Shown here piece after piece: positions 60,555 through 64,000 of a stretch of DNA of 64,000 nucleotides; the first letter of the stretch is position 1, and each line of letters opens with the position of its first letter. A program made the translations under genes and the position numbers. The DNA is taken from the NCBI GenBank assembly GCA_029851415.1, contig CM056743.1, forward strand, positions 67,424,186 to 67,488,185. Direction: 5' to 3'. The DNA is from Eretmocerus hayati. Taxonomy: Eukaryota; Arthropoda; Insecta; Hymenoptera; Aphelinidae. The notes beneath the pieces are model-generated. The model saw nothing but the letters and a program-made list of their open reading frames with translations, was not told the origin of the DNA and ran no database searches.

Positions 60555-62015
60555 ACACAAACAGATACACTTTTACCGAAAATTTACGGGTTGCCGAAAA
60601 TTCATAAAGAAAATATTCCTTTGAGACCAATTGTTTCTTGTATAGGTTCACCCATATACCAATTTGCGAAAATAGTTGATAGAATGATTGAATCTTGTAT
60701 AACAAAACCAAAATCATACATCAAGAACAGTGTCGAATTTATAGAGAAAGTGAAAGATATTGTTATTCCAGATGACCATGTTATAATGAGTGTTGATGCT
60801 CAGAGCATGTACACTCACATAGGAACACATCTAGTCACTAGAGCGGTTGAAAAAAGATTCATTTCGATTCATAATAAGTATGGTATTCCCTTGGAAGACT
60901 TCTTAGAAGCTGTAAAATTCCTTATGGAGAACACTTTCTTTCAATTCCAAAACGTATATTACAGACAGAAGTATGGCACTCCTATGGGTTCTCCCCCATC
61001 TCCGAGATTCGCGGACATGGTTATGGAGGATTTAGAAACGGAATGTCTTAGGAAACTAGATTTCGAGCCCTTAGTTTTTTATAGATATGTTGATGATATT
61101 TTCACAATAATTCCTCGAGATAAGGTTGATAAGATGATGGAAGTTTTTAATGCTTATGATAATCGATTAAAATTCACACACGAATTGGAAGACCAAGGAA
61201 AATTGAGTTTTTTAGAGACATTAGTAATAAGGGAAGATAGTCATTTAGTGACTGATTGGTATCATAAATCAACACACTCAGGTAGAGTACTAAACTTCCA
61301 ATCGAGTCATCACCCGTCCCAAAAACGAGCGATGGTTTGGTCCTTGGTTGATAGAGTCCTTAAATTGTCACACAAAAAATTTCACAATAAAAATCTAAAA
61401 CTCGTGGAAAAAATGTTAGTGGAAAACGAATATCCGTTGAATTATGTAAGATATCATATCAAAAATAGAATACACACACTACAAGCACAGAAAGACAAAA
61501 GCAATAGAGCTAACAAAAAGAAACCCATCAATATAACTCTACCTTACATCAGGAATCATTTTGAAAGAATCTCATCAAAATTAGGTGATCTACATGTGAG
61601 ATGCATTCCAAAAATAAATAACAGTTTAAGTGATATTATAAAAAGAGGTAAAGATGTAGCTGAAAAACAAGAGCAAGTAAATGTAGTCTACAAGATAAAC
61701 TGCAATGATTGTGATGCATCGTACGTGGGTGAAACCAAGAGAAGTGTAGGTGTCAGAGTGAATGAGCATAAGAAAAAAAGTCTGAATATCAATGATGAAT
61801 ATGTCATTAATAAACACATGAGAGAAAGGACAGATACATTCAATTTTGATGAAGTTGATATTTTAGATTCAGAAAGTAATTGGCGAAAAAGGACAATATC
61901 AGAAATGATAAATATTAATTTACAAAAACATCCAATCAACATAAAAACTGACACTTTGAACCTACACAGATCTTATGACCCCCTTTTGATGAAATTGAAA
62001 AATGATGATAAATAA
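60555..62015 (+). CDS. Penelope-like reverse transcriptase plus GIY-YIG endonuclease, 5'-truncated copy
   Basis: The frame is open from the inversion junction. It reads [20 protein letters not shown], then [20 protein letters not shown], with no ATG at the true start, because the N-terminal half is absent. All RT motifs are intact (SVDAQSMYTHI, GSPPSPRFADMV, FYRYVDDIFTI), and so is the endonuclease (YKINCNDCDASYVGETKRS, RVNEHKK). It differs from the minus copy by N for K in PKINNSLSD, I for M in VYKINCND, D for H in ERTDTFN and V for F in DEVDIL. It ends with the same LKNDDK stop. It is a recent 5'-truncated insertion and cannot be expressed as a full protein from here. Confidence 0.92.
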   Translation, partial: TQTDTLLPKIYGLPKIHKENIPLRPIVSCIGSPIYQFAKIVDRMIESCITKPKSYIKNSVEFIEKVKDIVIPDDHVIMSVDAQSMYTHIGTHLVTRAVEKRFISIHNKYGIPLEDFLEAVKFLMENTFFQFQNVYYRQKYGTPMGSPPSPRFADMVMEDLETECLRKLDFEPLVFYRYVDDIFTIIPRDKVDKMMEVFNAYDNRLKFTHELEDQGKLSFLETLVIREDSHLVTDWYHKSTHSGRVLNFQSSHHPSQKRAMVWSLVDRVLKLSHKKFHNKNLKLVEKMLVENEYPLNYVRYHIKNRIHTLQAQKDKSNRANKKKPINITLPYIRNHFERISSKLGDLHVRCIPKINNSLSDIIKRGKDVAEKQEQVNVVYKINCNDCDASYVGETKRSVGVRVNEHKKKSLNINDEYVINKHMRERTDTFNFDEVDILDSESNWRKRTISEMININLQKHPINIKTDTLNLHRSYDPLLMKLKNDDK

Positions 62016-62597
62016 TTCATTGTAGTATAAAAAAGATTTCAGTGAGAATGGATAGTTTCTTTGAAAATGTAAGCAAGAATGAGATCGATATAATAGTAAC
62101 TCTCTTGACCTGTGATTCATTAAACGGTTAGTACGTATGATCGGCAGATGTCAGCATTCATCATCGAGACTTGTTTACTATTCAGATCGGATCAGGTGAT
62201 CCATCAAACACTGTGCCATGCGTTGAAATCAGTTAATAAGTTGAAATTTAATATTATCATAAAAAGTACCAAATGACTCAAAAACACGATATCAATAGGA
62301 GAAATGATGGTGATTTTATTAGTTATGTACAAGTTGTGACTCGACTGTTCATACTACCTGTGAAGTTTATGATGTGAAACTGCTGACGATGGTATTGTAC
62401 CTGATTCTTATAATATACATATCTATCCTGGTCTGTTTTGAAATTTCATAGCCAAATAATGAATATATTTGTAGACCTGAAGAGGACGACAAACAAGTCG
62501 TCGAAACGTAGTCTAATAAACGACCATAGTGACTCGTTCAGCAGCCGCATTACTTATTTCATTAGAAACGAACACGAGTGCATATACACCATGATTA
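61854..62597 (+). repeat. PLE pseudo-LTR of plus copy, with 35-nt extension
   Basis: It is equivalent to the 709-bp repeat (to 62562), then runs 35 nt further into tagaaacgaacacgagtgca and caccatgatta, the start of the N-terminal ORF region. The minus element's 3' end stops at the repeat boundary. Confidence 0.8.
62472..62515 (+). ncRNA. Hammerhead-ribozyme-like motif, copy 3
   Basis: Stem I is 62472-62476 with 62511-62515, the core CTGAAGA is 62477-62483, stem II is 62485-62490 with 62497-62502, and GAAACGTA is 62503-62510. It is identical to the two minus-strand copies. Confidence 0.75.
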
Positions 62598-62611
62598 CAA
62601 ACAAATACATA
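62596..62611. repeat. Right target-site duplication of the PLE complex
   Basis: It repeats 51952-51967. After it, copy 2 of the duplicated segment resumes (actcatacactcaacacc). Confidence 0.85.
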
Positions 62612-62814
62612 TACTCATACACTCAACACCAATACACATAAGTAATTATTCATATTTAGATGGAACATAATTTATTATACAAACATACAGCACAAACACA
62701 CGTACACAAACGAATACATACGCTCATATAGTCAACACCCATACACAACACTTACATACACAAAATTACTTCATTTTCTAAATTTCTTAGATGATTCAAT
62801 CATTCATTTCCCAG

Positions 62815-62964
62815 AGTCTATCAGAAACTCAACGCTCCACATACAGCTCGCCACCGAGGTCACAACGAAGAGTGTCTTAGCCACCATTGACAGTTGGAAG
62901 CCACAAGACTATTTTTCATCAATAAAGAAGAATATACAAAATTCAACATCAATCACTATCACAG
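62815..62964 (+). CDS. Exon-like cassette B2, 150 nt, open frame
   Basis: It is bounded by an ATTTCCCAG acceptor and an ACAG|GTATGT donor. One frame is open across all 150 nt: SIRNSTLHIQLATEVTTKSV, then LATIDSWKPQDYFSSIKKNI and QNSTSITIT. It enters with two bases (AG) and leaves one base (G), which fits the phase of cassette C2. The paralogue B1 has the same length and splice sites but a stop. No protein family was recognised; the peptide is rich in Thr, Ser and Lys. Confidence 0.45.
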
Positions 62965-63227
62965 GTATGTAAATTTCATAAAATTCGAAAATATAAATAT
63001 TATTCATAAAACAATAAATAAAAAATTTATTAACAAACATACAATCAAACACAATCATACAGAAAACAAACAAACATAAACATCAACACAAACACACATG
63101 GACAAACACAGACGCACACAATCAAATACATACACACATGCACTTAACACCTATATACAACACATATACACATGGAATGATTTAATCCCTAAAATAATAT
63201 TAAATTCTACATTACTCCATCCCACAG

Positions 63228-63283
63228 CACTCATCGTAAACACGACATCTCATATGCAGCTTCCACCAGAGGTACAGATCTAA
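63228..63283 (+). CDS. Exon-like cassette C2, terminal exon
   Basis: It follows a CATCCCACAG acceptor. Taking the single G from B2 it reads ALIVNTTSHMQLPPEVQI and stops at TAA (63281-63283). C1 reads on for eight more codons at this point (GAA-like codon instead of the stop), so the C-terminus differs between paralogues. No function was recognised. Confidence 0.45.
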
Positions 63284-64000
63284 AAATTCAAGAACCACTT
63301 AGGCCAGATAATAAAATTCAACGAATCAACGATGAGTAATAATATAATCATAAAATATATATATATATAATATAGTAAAATAAAGTAATATTGTACAATA
63401 AAATAGTAATAATAGTAATAATGATTAAAAAAGTATAGTTATAATTTATATAATATAATTTCCAATTTCATATTATAGTAAATATCAACAAATATATACA
63501 ATATTGAGTAGAAATAGTAGGATAGGGAGAGAACATAGAAATGAGCAATATCCAACCATTATTTCATCTATTTCAAAATTATGTATATCCATTGACAATA
63601 AGTATATCACATAATTCATCAAAAATGAACAAACCTAAGAAATGGAGGGAAACCCCCATTTCTTTCCCCCGAGTCAACTCATTCCCCACCGACGATATAA
63701 GTTCAATATAATTAGTGCATATACTGTGTCAAATTTATTCACAACGCAAATCATCTAAATCATGCTTGATGATTCTTCAATAATCATATAAAATCATTTA
63801 TCTTGATCATTTAACTCAAATCATTCAAATTAAATGAGATAGTTTTCCAAAATTCACATAAAATCATTCATTCAAATGAGTTGCCAAACTTATGTCTAAT
63901 ATAAGGGACAAATCGTCATTAGCTTCGATCTTGAAACGGAGTTAGACATAATGGGCGGCATCTCATTGGTGTAAAATCAGACGACGGACACATCTTTGTG

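Larger units (their letters stand above)
51968..62597. mobile_element. Penelope-like retroelement complex, two head-to-head copies
   Basis: It holds a minus-strand element (60554 to 51968, net about 3.9 kb once the 4.7-kb insertion at 53884-58578 is removed) and a plus-strand, 5'-truncated element (60555-62597). They meet head to head at 60554/60555 with about 2 bp of microhomology. The minus element has direct 709-bp repeats at both ends (pseudo-LTRs), an N-terminal ORF, a reverse transcriptase and a GIY-YIG endonuclease, the defining layout of Penelope-like elements. A single 14-16-bp duplication flanks the whole complex. The RT proteins of the two copies differ at about four positions over some 450 residues, so insertion was recent. 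Confidence 0.9.
62598..64000. repeat. Large duplicated segment, copy 2, right part
   Basis: It continues the segment cut at 51967 and matches 44760-45420 and 47220-47850 of copy 1. It ends at the window edge in the middle of the shared block (gacggacacatctttgtg). Confidence 0.75.

Overview
The window is eukaryotic, AT-rich and dominated by transposable elements. It suggests an animal, most likely an arthropod or insect. The reasons are a Penelope-like retroelement, an intron-bearing DDE_Tnp_4/SWIM transposase gene, a Copia-like LTR pair, Helitron helicase remains, many short-TSD foldback elements and GT-AG introns. No conserved housekeeping gene, rRNA or intact tRNA was recognised, and the species cannot be named from what is visible.

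Layout. 0-5.3 kb: a minus-strand, six-exon transposase-derived pseudogene (zinc-binding N-terminus, helix-turn-helix, DDE core, SWIM finger), split by a 2.4-kb Copia-like non-autonomous LTR element. 5.4-7.9 kb: unassigned. 7.9-17.2 kb: a nest of inverted-repeat elements, with a large eroded palindrome whose left arm carries a 2.5-kb insertion, which itself carries a TA-flanked MITE. 18-19.3 kb: diverged tandem repeats. 21.6-22.1 kb: a GC-rich repeat. 24-42 kb: a long array built from 77-bp monomers organised into roughly 826-bp higher-order units, interrupted by a Helitron helicase fragment (27.8-28.2 kb), palindromes and small MITEs.

42.9-48 kb and 49-64 kb: two copies of a large duplicated segment carrying exon-like cassettes with good splice signals. 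The two copies act as each other's empty site. Copy 1 has a CAAGG-type MITE and a 1.79-kb perfect-looking palindrome that copy 2 lacks. Copy 2 has a 10.6-kb Penelope-like (PLE) insertion that copy 1 lacks.

The PLE complex (51968-62597) is the best-preserved system. It has a minus-strand element (N-terminal ORF, RT, GIY-YIG endonuclease, direct 709-bp pseudo-LTRs) joined head-to-head to a 5'-truncated plus-strand copy, the whole flanked by a 14-16-bp target duplication. A 44-nt hammerhead-ribozyme-like sequence occurs identically three times, once in each pseudo-LTR. It overlaps the start of the N-terminal reading frame. The minus element is later broken by a 1-nt deletion and by a 4.7-kb insertion with short terminal inverted repeats.
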